A stretch of DNA of 64,000 bases from Cladosporium sp. IMV 00045 (Eukaryota > Ascomycota > Dothideomycetes > Cladosporiales > Cladosporiaceae). Shown here one piece after another: positions 51,426 through 62,696 of this stretch. Every line of letters starts with the position of its first letter. Positions within the stretch are counted from its first letter, which is position 1. The stretch lies in contig MSJI02000173.1 of assembly GCA_001931905.2 (NCBI GenBank), positions 1-64,000 on the forward strand, written 5' to 3'. The position numbers were made by a program, and so were the translations under genes. Under the pieces are notes generated by a model. That model ran no database searches, was not told the origin of the DNA, and was given only the letters and a program-made list of their open reading frames with translations.

Positions 51426-51849
51426 ATGTAGATCAAGAGAAATGAATATAGTGTTGTTTATTATGACGAAAAAGGTATCTTCTCTCAAGTGTCGCTTCTT
51501 GTTGGTTCGCAAAGCTCCGGTTGCCTCCAGAGGTGGGGCGGAGGATGTCTCTTCGTTTTTTCAAAGAGCAAACCATCCCTCTCTGAAAGCACGACAAGAA
51601 ATCATGAATTCGAGATATAACTTCATGTACATGTAATTGTAAACACTCGCAATCGCGAATACCCACAAGTATACTGCCTTGTTTGCGACTAGCCACATTG
51701 AGCCAAGTATGACGCGCCTGTGCCGAGCATGTGATCGTCAAGTCGCCGAGCTTCACAGCATCCAATGTTGGAAGCATATCGGCGACTGCAACATCTACAT
51801 GTACCACTAAGCAGAGACATATGCACTACCCCGATCAACCCTCTAAACT
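51426..51849. other. Intergenic
   Basis: 424 bases of 3' flank and promoter; no feature recognised. Confidence 0.5.
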
Positions 51850-52512
51850 ATGGCCATGAACTTCGCCCCATACCAGTCTTCTCCTCCAGAGTCAACACGC
51901 GCACTCTCACCGCCTCTCCGCTCACCCACAACCTCGCCCAAACCTCAGCAGCCCAAACCTCAGCAAAACCTCACATCCGTCGCCAACGAAGATCCCTGGG
52001 CCGCCGCGAGGGCTCAACGGCTTCCCTCACCCTCGCAATATGCCGACGAGGAAGACGACGACAACTACAACACAACAGGCGGCTACACCGACCTAGAACA
52101 CGGCAGCCGGGACCCAAGACACAACGACTACCTTGACAACCGCGGCGATGTCTACACCTATACGGGAAACTCCTCACTCTTCGAAACCTCCCTCGGCATA
52201 TCCCTACGCACCGAAGCCTGCCTCGCATACCTCTTCCTACCACCTGCGGCGGGCGTGATTCTGCTGCTGTTCGAGCAGAAGAGCGATTACGTGCGCTTTC
52301 ACGCTTGGCAAAGCTCGCTGGTTTTCGGGGCGCTGTTCCTGTTGCATATTGTGTTTAGCTGGACGGCGATCATCAGTTGGATGTTGTTTGCCTTTGATAT
52401 CTTGCTGATTGCGTATCTGACGCTGGGGGCTTGGAGGCATGCTGAGACATTGGATAGAGTGGAGGTTCCTTGGTTTGGGAGGTTGGCGAGCAGTTTTGTT
52501 GATGACGAATGA
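51850..52512 (+). CDS. UPF0132/DUF4870-like small membrane protein
   Basis: One exon, 220 residues, ATG at 51850 with a second in-frame ATG two codons on. The first ~115 residues are disordered (Ser/Pro/Gln, then acidic). They are followed by three hydrophobic helices: ACLAYLFLPPAAGVILLLFE, SSLVFGALFLLHIVFSWTA and IISWMLFAFDILLIAYLTLG. The intervening motif KSDYVRFHAWQSS is the signature of UPF0132-type proteins, which are found from bacteria to fungi. Function is unknown. An internal-membrane location is inferred. Confidence 0.78.
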   Translation: MAMNFAPYQSSPPESTRALSPPLRSPTTSPKPQQPKPQQNLTSVANEDPWAAARAQRLPSPSQYADEEDDDNYNTTGGYTDLEHGSRDPRHNDYLDNRGDVYTYTGNSSLFETSLGISLRTEACLAYLFLPPAAGVILLLFEQKSDYVRFHAWQSSLVFGALFLLHIVFSWTAIISWMLFAFDILLIAYLTLGAWRHAETLDRVEVPWFGRLASSFVDDE

Positions 52513-53113
52513 GGAGCTGGAAGGGAATGGTTACTTTGGTGCTGGATATTGCGAAGACCTTCCTCGGTGCAGGTGTAATTGACAACGGGATGTTGGTCGG
52601 GTCTGGCACTACGAGATCAGAGGAGCGGCGATGAATGTTCACCAGCGTGGGCCAGGGGATGATACAGCCACGATACTACCCGAACAAATGAGTTCGTGGG
52701 TGCCTCATGCAAATACAGGCTTTCCACTACACAAGCAGCAGGCTGCTTCGATTACCTCCCCACGTTTGAACACATTGGAGATCGATTAATTGTCCATTGG
52801 ACATAGAAGTAATCAGCTTCAATTTCTCGCAACACTCCGCACATCTACCGGTGCTTCCAAAACTCACTCTTTTTGAAACGATGGGTGACATTCACCAACT
52901 CTCGCTCTGCTTAGCGTACAACACAGACACCGCACGACTAAATAGGGCCTCCAAGCTCCGTTTGCTGCCACATAATCGAATTTACGATCACATGTAAGAA
53001 CATCGATATCTACACCAACTTCGTCCCACACCATAGCAGATCGCACGCATCCCTACCTCCATCCATCCAATCGTCCTTCTACGCAATTCAGAATCAGCAC
53101 AAGAACATCCACC
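52513..53113. other. Intergenic
   Basis: 601 bases; short ORFs only. The last ~100 bases form a CA-rich leader for the next gene. Confidence 0.5.
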
Positions 53114-53809
53114 ATGACCAGCGTAGCCGCCCATGCCGTCCTAGACGAACTCATCCGTCTCGAGGACGCTCAGGCATATCACTTCCTCGAAATCCGCTTT
53201 CCGGTGCGCGATCTCCTACCCAACGACACTGACCCCGTTCTCGATCCACCAACAAATTTGGCTATGCGAGAGGCGCCTCCTGTCGACCAGCGTCGTATGG
53301 GCATCTCTCAATCTTTATGCATGCTCGTCTTCGATAGCCATATCGCCGCATTGCCACATGGGGAAGCCTTCAACACGTCTGCCCCAATCGACAGTGTCTC
53401 CGAGATCCTGGCCTACGGTCCTGGCAAATCGCTTCTCGACGCTGTCGTGTTTCACGACACAGATCAAAAGCAACACGTTCTCCGCCTGTCTTTCCAGATC
53501 GCCCTCCTGCAGAACCATGAACACGCGCAAGTCTACACCTTCTCAATGCCCATTGGCAAGTGGACACGGGTGGTTGAGGAGCAAGATTTCCCGTGGATCC
53601 TGGCTTTGGATGAGCTGATTACCAGGAGCTCACCACGCGCCTATTACCATGTTCGCAACAGACTGGCTTCCGATTTCGGTCAGGAGAACGCGGTGGCTGA
53701 GGAGGCTGGCTGGAGCGCAAGGTGGGGCGTGAAGTGGTTGAGAGAGCAGGAGAGGAGCGAGACGAAGGTGGAAGATATTGAGAAGGACATGGAGGATATG
53801 ACCTTGTGA
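53114..53809 (+). CDS. Hypothetical protein, 231 residues
   Basis: A single exon with a good ATG context (ACCATGACC). It has no signal peptide or membrane segment. Mixed alpha/beta-looking sequence includes VLRLSFQIALLQNHEHAQ and FPWILALDELITRSSPRAYYHVRN, with an acidic, coiled C-terminus (VEDIEKDMEDMTL). No family is recognised. GC-rich third positions support coding. Confidence 0.6.
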   Translation: MTSVAAHAVLDELIRLEDAQAYHFLEIRFPVRDLLPNDTDPVLDPPTNLAMREAPPVDQRRMGISQSLCMLVFDSHIAALPHGEAFNTSAPIDSVSEILAYGPGKSLLDAVVFHDTDQKQHVLRLSFQIALLQNHEHAQVYTFSMPIGKWTRVVEEQDFPWILALDELITRSSPRAYYHVRNRLASDFGQENAVAEEAGWSARWGVKWLREQERSETKVEDIEKDMEDMTL

Positions 53810-53937
53810 GTGCAGACGCTGAGGCTGGGAGATGGATTAGATGGGGATACTGACATTCATCGTGCATACTTCTACGCGCACACTCACGTGGTAGAGCTAA
53901 TGCTACAAGAGTGTTCTATTTGACGCGTGATATTCCA

Positions 53938-56673
53938 TTACAAACCATTCCAATACTTTGTGTTCTGCACCCTAACCATCGTCTCAAGGAACTTGCCAGC
54001 ACTGCTCGTGCCAACCAAGACCTTGTAGTCGCCAGCCTCGCTGCACCATCTGCTTTCTTTCTCGTCCCAGAAGCTGGTAGATCTGACGAAATCAACCTCA
54101 ATCTCGACGTGCGCGCTCTCACCGCTCTTCAGCGTTTTCCTCGCGAAACCCTTCAGCTCCTTGATAGGACGCTTGATGGAAGGCGACAGAGGCGCGACGT
54201 AAAGTTGCACCACTTCTGCGCCCTCACGTTCGCCAGTGTTGGCCAGCTTGCAGCAAATGGAGAGATTGTTGTCCTTCTGCACCAGACTAAGATCCGAGAG
54301 GTTGAAAGTAGTATAAGACAGACCATGGCCAAAGACGAAGCTCGGCTCAATTTCCAGCTGCTCGTAGTAGCGGTATCCAACGTAGACGTCCTCGCCGTAG
54401 AGCACGCGTCCGGCTTCGCTACGGTAGTTGAGGTAGGTAGGATTGTCCTTGACGCGTTTGGGGAACGTGAGAGGGAGTTTCGCTGAAGGGTTGACGACGC
54501 CATAGACGACGTCTGCGATTCCGTGTCCGGTCTCGTTGCCGCCGTACCAGGCTTGGATGATGGCTTTGGCTTTCTTGACCCATGGCATGGTGACGGGCGT
54601 GCCGCTCTGGATCACGATAACGGTATTCGGGTTTGCGTCGAGCACTGTTGAGATGAGGTCGTCGGTATTGGGTGGAAGGTCCATGGTTGTGCGGTCTTCG
54701 CCCTCAGATTCCCATTCGCCACTGAGGCCGGCGAACAGGACGACCTGATCGACCTTTGAGGCGAGCTTGGCTGCTTCTTTGATAGCAGTCTTAGTGTCGA
54801 TACTCTTGCAGCCGCTGAAACGAAGACCGCCGTGGCCAAAATCGACGGTCCCAGCGCGACGGAGCGTGCTGGTCTTCGCACAGCCCCACTGAACATTGAC
54901 ATGGTAGGACTTGCCAGCGGTGAGCTCAAGGTGGCCCATCTCCTCGACAGTGCCCGTCCCAAGGAAGCTTGAGCCTGGGCGCTGATTCTTGACATTGTCA
55001 ATCAGAAGCTTGCCGTCAACAAAGAGCTGGGCAGTACCAGTAACGCTCAGTCCAAAATCATAGAGCCCAGATTCGCTAGGGGTGAAGATGCCATCGGCCT
55101 CAGCGTACCAGATCTCTTTCAAGTCAGGGTGAGTGTAGTCGACGAAGAAGATGTTGGAGTCAGTAGAATGGCTCTCCTCAAGCATGCGGCGGTCAGACAC
55201 AGATGGAGGGTCGTTGAACGTGCGGATAGTGAAACCTTTCTTGCCACTTGAAGTGACGAGGTCTTTGCCAATCTGAGGAAGCATTTTGTGACCATAAGCG
55301 CCTTGAGCAAAATGAACGACATTTTGAGCTTGGGCCTCAATGCCCTCAAACGGCGTCGCTGCGCGATAGGCATTGAGCGACGCGCTACCACCGCCACAGT
55401 AGGTAGCGATTTTGCTGTTGGGGCCAATCACAGCAATCTTCTTGTCTTTCTTCAAGGGAAGAATGCTATCGTCGTTTTTCAAAAGCACGGCCGCGTTGGC
55501 TGCTGCCTCTCTGAGCAGCTTGCGGTCTTGTTCGCGATCGAGCTGCTCTTCGGGAGCGTTTTCTGGGATACCAGACCTGTCTGCATATTTGATGAGCTTC
55601 AGCACCTCGCGAACGCGGGCGTCGAGCTCTGAGTGCTTGATCTTGTTGGCCGAGATGGCGTGTGACAGGGCAGCGCCGCGCCATCTGGTCGGACCGGGCA
55701 TTTCGAGATCAAGCCCAGCTTGGACAGCCTCTGAAGTGCTGTATGTTCCGAACCTGCCGAAAGGTTAGCATTATGTCCATACCGTGTAGGTGAGATAACT
55801 CCCTACCAGTCCGACATAACAAGGCCCTCCCATCCCCACTCGCCGCGTAGAATATCCCGCAACAGCTCGGGTTTCTCTGATGCATGCACGTTGTTGACCT
55901 TATTGTAAGCAGTCATGATACACCGAGGTCTAGCAGCCTTGATGGCAACCATGAATGGCATCAAGTAGATCTCCCTCAAAGCGCGGTCAGTGACGATAGA
56001 GCTGACAGCCATACGCTCGTGCTCCTGATCATTGCAAACAAAGTGCTTAAGGCACGCTGCAACTTCCTTTTCTTGAATTCCGTTGCAGTAAGCGCCAGCC
56101 AGGACACCAGAGAGCAGGGGATCTTCGGAGTAAGACTCAAATCCACGGCCACCCAATGGGCCACGCTGGATGTTGATCGTGGGACCGAGAATCACGTGGG
56201 CGCCCTTTGCTTTTGCCTCGTCTGCGAGAAGATTGCCAATGCGCTGGACAAGTTCTGGGTTGAATGTTGCTCCGATCGCAGTACCGCAGGGTAAGCAGGC
56301 TGAAGGCGTGCTGCCGTAGAAGTGTGTGCCACGCAGACCATTGGGTCCGTCGGAAGTTCTGATGGAGGGAATCTTCAGTCTGGGTACGGGCGTTGTGTGC
56401 CAAAAGTCCTTTCCTGATGTCGCTGTAAGTAATCTTTGTTTGCAATCTAGTTGCCACGTCGTTCAACTTACCAGCAAGCAATGACACCTTCTCTTCAATA
56501 GTCAACTCCTCAAGAAGAGCCTCGACATTGAAGTCTCCATGGATAAGGCCACCTTTGCCATTGGTGAAGGTTTTAGGGCCATGATTCTCAGGGATAATAC
56601 GCGCCATTTTGGATTCAAGACAGGAAGAATGGATGGGGAAAAAAGATGGGGAGTCAAGGCGGGCGTCCGCCAT
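53938..56673 (-). CDS. GH3 beta-glucosidase with PA14 domain, no signal peptide
   Basis: Three exons (56472-56673, 55807-56413, 53938-55753) join in frame to 874 residues; a second in-frame ATG at 56607 gives 852. The GH3 N-domain shows [29 protein letters not shown], the [11 protein letters not shown] segment and the nucleophile motif GLVMSDWFGTYS (Asp near residue 269). A PA14 insert (about residues 445-600, [29 protein letters not shown]) interrupts the C-domain. The likely acid/base Glu lies in [14 protein letters not shown] fibronectin-III-like domain ends the protein. No secretion signal is visible, so it is probably intracellular and would hydrolyse imported beta-glucosides. It is divergently paired with a sugar transporter at 57528. 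Confidence 0.92.
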
Positions 56674-57527
56674 TTGTATCTTGTGCTCTAGCCCTATTAT
56701 TGCACAATGCGGGTTACCTTAGGTACACTGGCAACAACTGGCAGCATGTCTTTGACCCGGCTCACGCGCCGGCTACCCCGTCCATCGAGACGGTTGTCAT
56801 GTTGTCTGTGGGGCCCCGGCTCGCCTTCGATGATGCATTGGCGTTGGTCGGTTCGCGTGGTATTAGTCCGCTCGGCAAATCTTGCGGTGATCAAAATGGG
56901 TGAGAGTCGTCTATGCCAATGTGAAAACTTCGATCTTGTAGTACCTTTTCGGCCTTTACTTCACGATTTATTGTCTTCCCAAAATGCCAATCAAGCAGTG
57001 TTGCTATGCTCTCACTGGCGAAACATCAATTATCTGTCATTTCAAGAGTGTTTTTGTATTTCTCCGAAGGGCGCGGCACTAACAAATCTCCGCTGAACCC
57101 CAATCGCAGCACACCACCAACACATTTCTTCGACATGAATCAAGAAGCAAAAAGAGGCTTCTGCCTTTTCGGCACGCTCCTAGCTGCCGTCTCGCCTCCC
57201 GGCAATCGGCTCGGGTGGATTCTTTCTAACCCACATGATCCGCGATCGGCCCAGTCTGGAGTCAAAGTGGAGTTTTCTGGAGTAGAGGAGGAGAAAGAGG
57301 AGAACAATTGACTGCCGTGTTGGATATGCATGGGGATTCTGGACTCTTCAAGCAGGGCCGAGGTCGCCAAATTGCCAGGAGTTTCATAGACCTGTGGCAA
57401 AGGCATCACTGGAGCTTAAAATTGTTAGGTTTGACTTGACTGAGATCTACAACCTGCTCTTTGATACATCTTGCAGGTTTTTCTTGCTTTTGTTTGTGGG
57501 CACATACAACCTCAGACACCGATCGAC
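56674..57527. promoter_or_regulatory. Shared divergent promoter (GH3 beta-glucosidase / sugar transporter)
   Basis: The 854 bases between the divergent starts include CGG repeats that could be zinc-cluster activator sites: CGG at 56758-56760 and 56770-56772 (nine-base gap), and CGG at 57200-57202, 57207-57209 and 57212-57214. No gene is supported. Co-regulation of both genes is inferred from the arrangement. Confidence 0.4.
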
Positions 57528-59521
57528 ATGGGAGTGGGCGGAGATACTGCTACGAAGAAGGCCGTCGGCGACGAGCTGCTCGCCGTGCTCCCCAAGGATG
57601 GCATACCATGGTACAAGAAAGCACATTTGCTAAGGCTTCATTTTTGTGTCTTTTCTCTGGTCATGTTCTGTGAGCATACTCAGTCACCAATCCGAGAGCA
57701 AACGACTGACCAAAATAGCATCGGCCAATGGATACGACGGCTCATTAATGAACGGTCTGCAAGCACTGCAACAATGGCGCGACTTCATGGAAACACCCAT
57801 AGGCGTCTGGCTAGGCTTCATCAACGCCATCTACTGGGCCGGCAGCGGTGTGACTTATCTGGTGACGCCTTGGGTATCCAATAAGTATGGCCGCAAACTT
57901 ACAGTCTACATCGGCTATTGTGTACTCGTACTAGGCGTTGGACTCTGCGGCATCGACAGTGATGTTGGATTTATCATATCTCGCTTCCTCGTTGGATGCG
58001 CGTCCGCCTGCTTCGCCGGTTCGGTACCACTGCTCATCAATGAGATCGCTTATCCGACTCACCGCGGAATCGCCAACGCCTTGTTCATGTGCGGATGGTA
58101 CGTGGGCGGGACCATCGCTGCTTTCATTACTTTCGGCACTCGCAATGTAGAAGGAAACATGGCTTGGCGCATACCGACAATCTTACAAGTCTTGATACCG
58201 ATCATAGCTCTGCCTGGCTTCACTTGGGCGCCAGAGTCGCCTCGTTGGCTGATCTCTGTCAATCGTTTGGACGAAGCAAGGGCGGTGCTCGAGAAGTGGC
58301 ATGCTAACGGCGCTACCGACTCTCCACTGATCAACTACGAAGTCATGGAGATCTCTGAGACTATACAAGCAGAGAAAGAGGCACACTCAAGCGCCAGCTA
58401 TGCTGAGATGTTCAAGACGCCTGGCAATCGACACCGTCTGTTCATTTCTGTATCTTTGGGCATCTTCACACAATGGAGCGGCAATGGCGTCGGTTCGTCA
58501 ATGAAAACCTTCTTTGTTTTGCCGATTCTGAGTGCTAACATCCTTTTTAGTATCCTACTACCTGGCGCTTGTTCTGGACACAGTCGGCGTTCGCACCGTG
58601 ACAGAGCAAACACTCATCTCAGCCTTCCTACAAGTCTGGAATCTCTTCTTCTCCGTAGCAGCCGCATTCTCCGTCGATCGTGTCGGCCGCCGCTCTCTCT
58701 TCCTCGCTTCTGCAGCTATCATGTTGATCGGCTTCGTCCTCGTCACAGGGCTCTCAGGCTCATTCGCAGAAGGTGGACACGCCGCGACCGGCATTGCAGT
58801 GATCCCATTCCTATTCATCTTCTTCGCCGGCTACGACATTGCAATGTAAGTCTTCATAGCCTTTAATCCCAGTGCCAGCACAAACACTAATGTCAACTTC
58901 TTCAGGACGCCCTTCCAAACCGCCTACCCTTGCGAAATCTGGCCCTACCGCCTCCGCTCACGCGGCCTGACCGTGACTCTCACGACAGCCGTGATCGCGA
59001 TTTTCTTCAACACCTTCGTCAACCCCATCGCGCTCGAACGCATCGGCTGGAAATACTACATCGTGTTCATCGTGATGCTGATCATCTTGGGGCTCACCGT
59101 GTACTTTTTCTACCCGGAAACGAGAGGCCACACGCTCGAGCAGATGGCGGTAATTTTCGACGGCGCGGATGCCGAAGTGCCTGCTGCGGCCGTGCTGGTT
59201 GGGAGGTCGCAGAGTGTGGTCGAGGAGAAGAGGAGGGTTATTGTGGAGAGTGATAGGGAGGAGCGGGTCAGATCGGGATATGGAGATGAAACAGCAATTC
59301 AACCGTTCTTGACACTCATCGACATGCTCGCCTGCTACCGATTGAAACCCGGCCGGTTCACCATTTGCCACGCCGTCTTCTTCTCTTGTTCTTCTTCGCC
59401 AGCCCAAGTCAAGTACGAAAACATCGAAAGCGGCATCGGAGACACGAGCACCGCGCCTGCCAGGTCCCCAATGGGCTCTCTCTGGATGGCGATCGTTCGG
59501 CCGAGAGGGCAGCATCCCTGA
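57528..59521 (+). CDS. MFS sugar transporter (lactose-permease/hexose type)
   Basis: Four exons (57528-57669, 57719-58492, 58551-58845, 58906-59521) join in frame to 608 residues. Twelve membrane helices are expected. Landmarks are SANGYDGSLMNGLQALQQW, NKYGRKLTVYIGY, ISRFLVGCASA, the APESPRWLISVNR loop, FTQWSGNGVVSYYLALVLD, SVDRVGRRSLFL and the terminal PETRGHTLEQM signature. This fits proton-symport sugar permeases of the fungal Lac12-like group, which often carry disaccharides. The last ~110 residues are long and odd for the family; an alternative intron (59267-59413, 147 bases, in phase) would shorten the tail. The neighbour is a GH3 beta-glucosidase. Confidence 0.88.
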
Positions 59522-59990
59522 GAAAGACTCCGCGAAGTGCTTGAGTTAGGGATCGTCTTCGACGACGAAGAGCTCCACGATACCGCAGTGCGCTACAATG
59601 AGCCGTGGCATCGCTGTTCCAGGAACACTTACTCTGCCTATAAAGTCGTGAGTGGGGTGCCCTTGCAAACCGCTGGCGCTTCCCCAGCCAGCTTGCTCTT
59701 CAGGTCCGCTCGAAGCTCAACCCTTGGATATTCTTGGTATACTTGCCAAGCTGAGCAGGGCGGTGACCAGGGGTGCTGGAAGTGGTGATGATGCGGCTCA
59801 ACGGCGACACACTGGGCTGACCGAAACGCGTCATTGTAAACAAAAAGGTGGTCAGAAGCCTCGCGAATCCCAGGTTCATCGCACGGGGAGTGCAGTTGAG
59901 TATATGGGATGTCTGAGTGGAAGAAGGTGCCTTGATCAATGATGGAAAGCCCTTCCCACGGGCCGCCTGAGCAGCTGCATGCACTCCAGG
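59522..59990. other. Intergenic
   Basis: Transporter 3' flank leading into the 88-bp repeat array; short ORFs on both strands are not supported. Confidence 0.5.
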
Positions 59991-60901
59991 TCCCGTCACG
60001 TAGTATCAGCGTACCCATATCTATCGGTAAAGACAGACCTAGTGCCTTTGAGATAGGTAGTTAACAAACAAAGAATCTTAGCAAGATGGGTAGCTCTGAA
60101 ACAGAGTCTCTCCGTGGCACTCGTGCTGCTATCGGCAGCTTCAGTGCATCTGAATGGATATGCTACCCTTGAAATCGGTGGTTGGCAAAGACAGAATCCC
60201 CGTGACATGTGTGCTAATATCCTCGGCTTCGATATATCGAAAGGATTGTGTTGCCCTCGAGATAGGCGTTTGAGAAACAGGATATCTCCGTAGCACTTGT
60301 GCAGCTATCCACGGCTTTGGTGTCTTTAAAATAACGTGTAAGCGTTAGGAAGGGGGTTTAGGAGGAATATTATCCCTGTAACATGTGTGCCAATATCCGC
60401 GGCTTTGGTATATCCAAACAGATGTTATGCCCCTGAAATGAGTGGATTGCAAACGTGATACCCCGGTGGCTTTAGTGCTCCTATCCGCGGCTTCAGTGTA
60501 TCCAGAAAGACATGTTACAGTTGAGATGGGTGTTCCTGAAGTGAAGCATCTCCGTAGCATTCGTGCAACTATTCTCGACTTCAGTATACTGAACGGAAGT
60601 ACTGCCGCTGAGATAGGCGTTTTTCAATCAGAGAGTCCCCGTCACATTGGTGCTAGTATCATCGATCTTAGTACGTCCAAATAGACCTAGCACCACTGAG
60701 AGAGCTGGTTTTGTGACAGAGTATCTCTGTAGCACTTGTGGTAGTATCATCGCCTCCAGTACCCCGAATCAGACCCATCACCATTGAGAGAGCTGTTTTA
60801 CGAATCAAGTATCTCCGCGTCACCCGTGCTAGTATCATCGGCTTTGGTACCTCAAAAAGACCTGGTACCATTGAGAGAGCTAATTTACAGTACTAGGAGC
60901 C
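59991..60901. repeat. Degenerate 88-bp tandem repeat array (about 10 units)
   Basis: A recurring block with consensus close to TCCGTAGCACTTGTGCTA starts at 60111, 60199, 60287, 60375, 60463, 60551, 60638, 60726 and 60814. Successive spacings are 88 bases except one of 87. A weaker copy starts at 59991, and there is a partial unit near 60076. The first ~40 bases of each unit are best conserved (ending near TCGGCTTCAGTATATC); the rest varies, with GAGATAGG or GAGAGAGCT blocks recurring. The block holds a dyad, TAGCAC-TT-GTGCTA. Since 88 is not a multiple of 3 and all frames hold stops, the array is non-coding. It ends next to the stop codon of the F-box gene. Confidence 0.85.
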
Positions 60902-60903
60902 TA

Positions 60904-62372
60904 TCAAATCTCATCATCCTCGCCTTCACTGCCATCGCTTTCACTATCATCATCTCCATCCTCCAAGCTATCGGAATCAACGACACGATCAGGTCTGCAC
61001 GCTCGCCCTCCCACGTGGCGTAGCCACTCACGTACGTCACTTCCATCCCTCTGCTTACGGTATACGACCAAAGGCTCGAGATCGTCGTATTCCTTCTCTC
61101 CATTGGCATTGAGGCTGACCTTCTTTGCAAAATTCACGTATTGAAAAGTCCCATGCTCCGTATACGCCTGACTTGCCCAACCGATGGAGAGATCTGTAAC
61201 TTGGCCAGGGTTTTTGAACGCTTCCGCAAGATTGGACAGAAATTCAACCCAAATTTCAGCATTCTCAGGTCGGCACCGCTCCAGGAGCCGGATTTTGTGC
61301 AGAGACAGCGACTTCAAGTTGAATTTGGATACCACGTCCACCAGCGCTTGGCCCGCGGATATCAACATACCAAGGTCGAGCCTGGTGAGATGTTCCAGTT
61401 GAACCGGGGGATGAGTGGGATATGAAGCATCACTCCCGAATGGTGAGGCCAACCACCTCAAGAACAGTTCGAGATCCGTGTCCCGTTGGAGCATGAAGTT
61501 GAGTCGCAGGTGCTGGAGATGAGGTGTGTGTTGGAGAAAATCCTCGAGATTGTGAAATCCGTGTGTAGCATATGGTGGCCGTTGACGAGGATCGATCGCA
61601 AGTAGCAGGGTTTTGAGCTCGTGCAAAACAGGGGAGACTTTTGCTCTCACAATGCTTGCATTGACGTTGAAGGCGGTAAGGTGAACCGCTGAGTCCCGGA
61701 GGAAGACCTGGATGTTCCCAGGTCTGACGTCTGCAATTCCAAGGGCCTGGAGAATCAGTGGAAAGATATGGCTTGGATCGCCGCGAGAGATGTAGATTCG
61801 AGAGAAGCGTGGGCGCTCCTCGCCTGATGGCACTAACGCGAACCTCCAACCGTAGCTTCGCCAGGCAGCATCTTCGCCGTCACGATGACGGCCTCTGCCT
61901 TCATAATCACGTAGACCGACAGTGCGTAAATTCGGGAGTTTGGAGAATGCGTCCACAAGCAGATCGCGGGCAAGGCCGGTGGAGAGGAGGATGTCTCGAT
62001 TTATGTTGTGACGACCGTATCCGTCGGAATGATCGATCTCAAGTTTGTCGGTGCTCAATATGACCTCTACTTGCTGTCAGCATCCGTTCGGGAACTTGGT
62101 ATCAGCATTGATCCTTCTTGATCTGATCACTCACCTGTGAGGTAAGGTGCTAGCGTCTTGTGACTAGCAATTCCCACCAATGCCTCGAGACTGACTTGCT
62201 CGACCATGAATTGACGTTTGCTGAAGAATTCTCGGGCGAAACTTTCGAAAAGATTGGTTTCGAAGTATTTGCATACGAGGCGAAACTTGCCAAGGTCCAC
62301 TGTGTCGAGATTGGAGGCGATGCGGACTATCAACTCCTGCGGGAATCGTAGTATTGTCGGAGACGTCGCCAT
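60904..62372 (-). CDS. F-box protein with LRR-like region
   Basis: Exons 62135-62372 and 60904-62066 join in frame (LAPYLT-EVILSTDK) to 466 residues. An N-terminal F-box (LRFPQELIVRIASNLDTVDLGKFRLVCKYF) is followed by leucine-rich segments typical of fungal F-box proteins (FLQHTPHLQHLRLNFML, LEHLTRLDLGM, FNLKSLSLHKIRLLERC). The C-terminal ~40 residues are strongly acidic (SLEDGDDDSESDG). It probably acts as a substrate adaptor of an SCF ubiquitin ligase; the target is unknown. The acceptor chosen (AAGTAG) is the only one nearby that keeps the frame. Its stop codon lies immediately beside the 88-bp repeat array, so its 3' UTR would run into the repeats. Confidence 0.82.
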
Positions 62373-62696
62373 GATGTGTCGTTGACAAGGTGACTGCGTG
62401 AGAGGGTGAAGCTGAAGGAAGAGGCAAGTCGAAGAGCCATCAATAAAGCAATGTCGAAATGATGATTGCTTTATTATTAGTCGCCCGTAGTCGCCTCACA
62501 TGTCGCGCCAAAACGGCGCGGCTGCCTGGTGCACGGACGAAGGATGATTTGCTGCCTTCACCGGTCTGCCTGGATGCATGTGCATTGGGCCTTGGGATCG
62601 CATCAAAACCATTGGCCTGGAACATCGACATCCTTCTCTCCTCCTCTTCTTCGCATCAACTTTCATTCACAAAGTCAATCACCAAATCTCACAAGG
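62373..62696. promoter_or_regulatory. Divergent promoter region (F-box gene / PARP)
   Basis: 324 bases between divergent starts; a C/T-rich leader precedes the PARP ATG. No specific box seen. Confidence 0.45.

Noticed and set aside
59991..60901. CRISPR array
   Set aside because: Units are contiguous 88-bp degenerate copies without a repeat/spacer pattern, in a eukaryotic genome.
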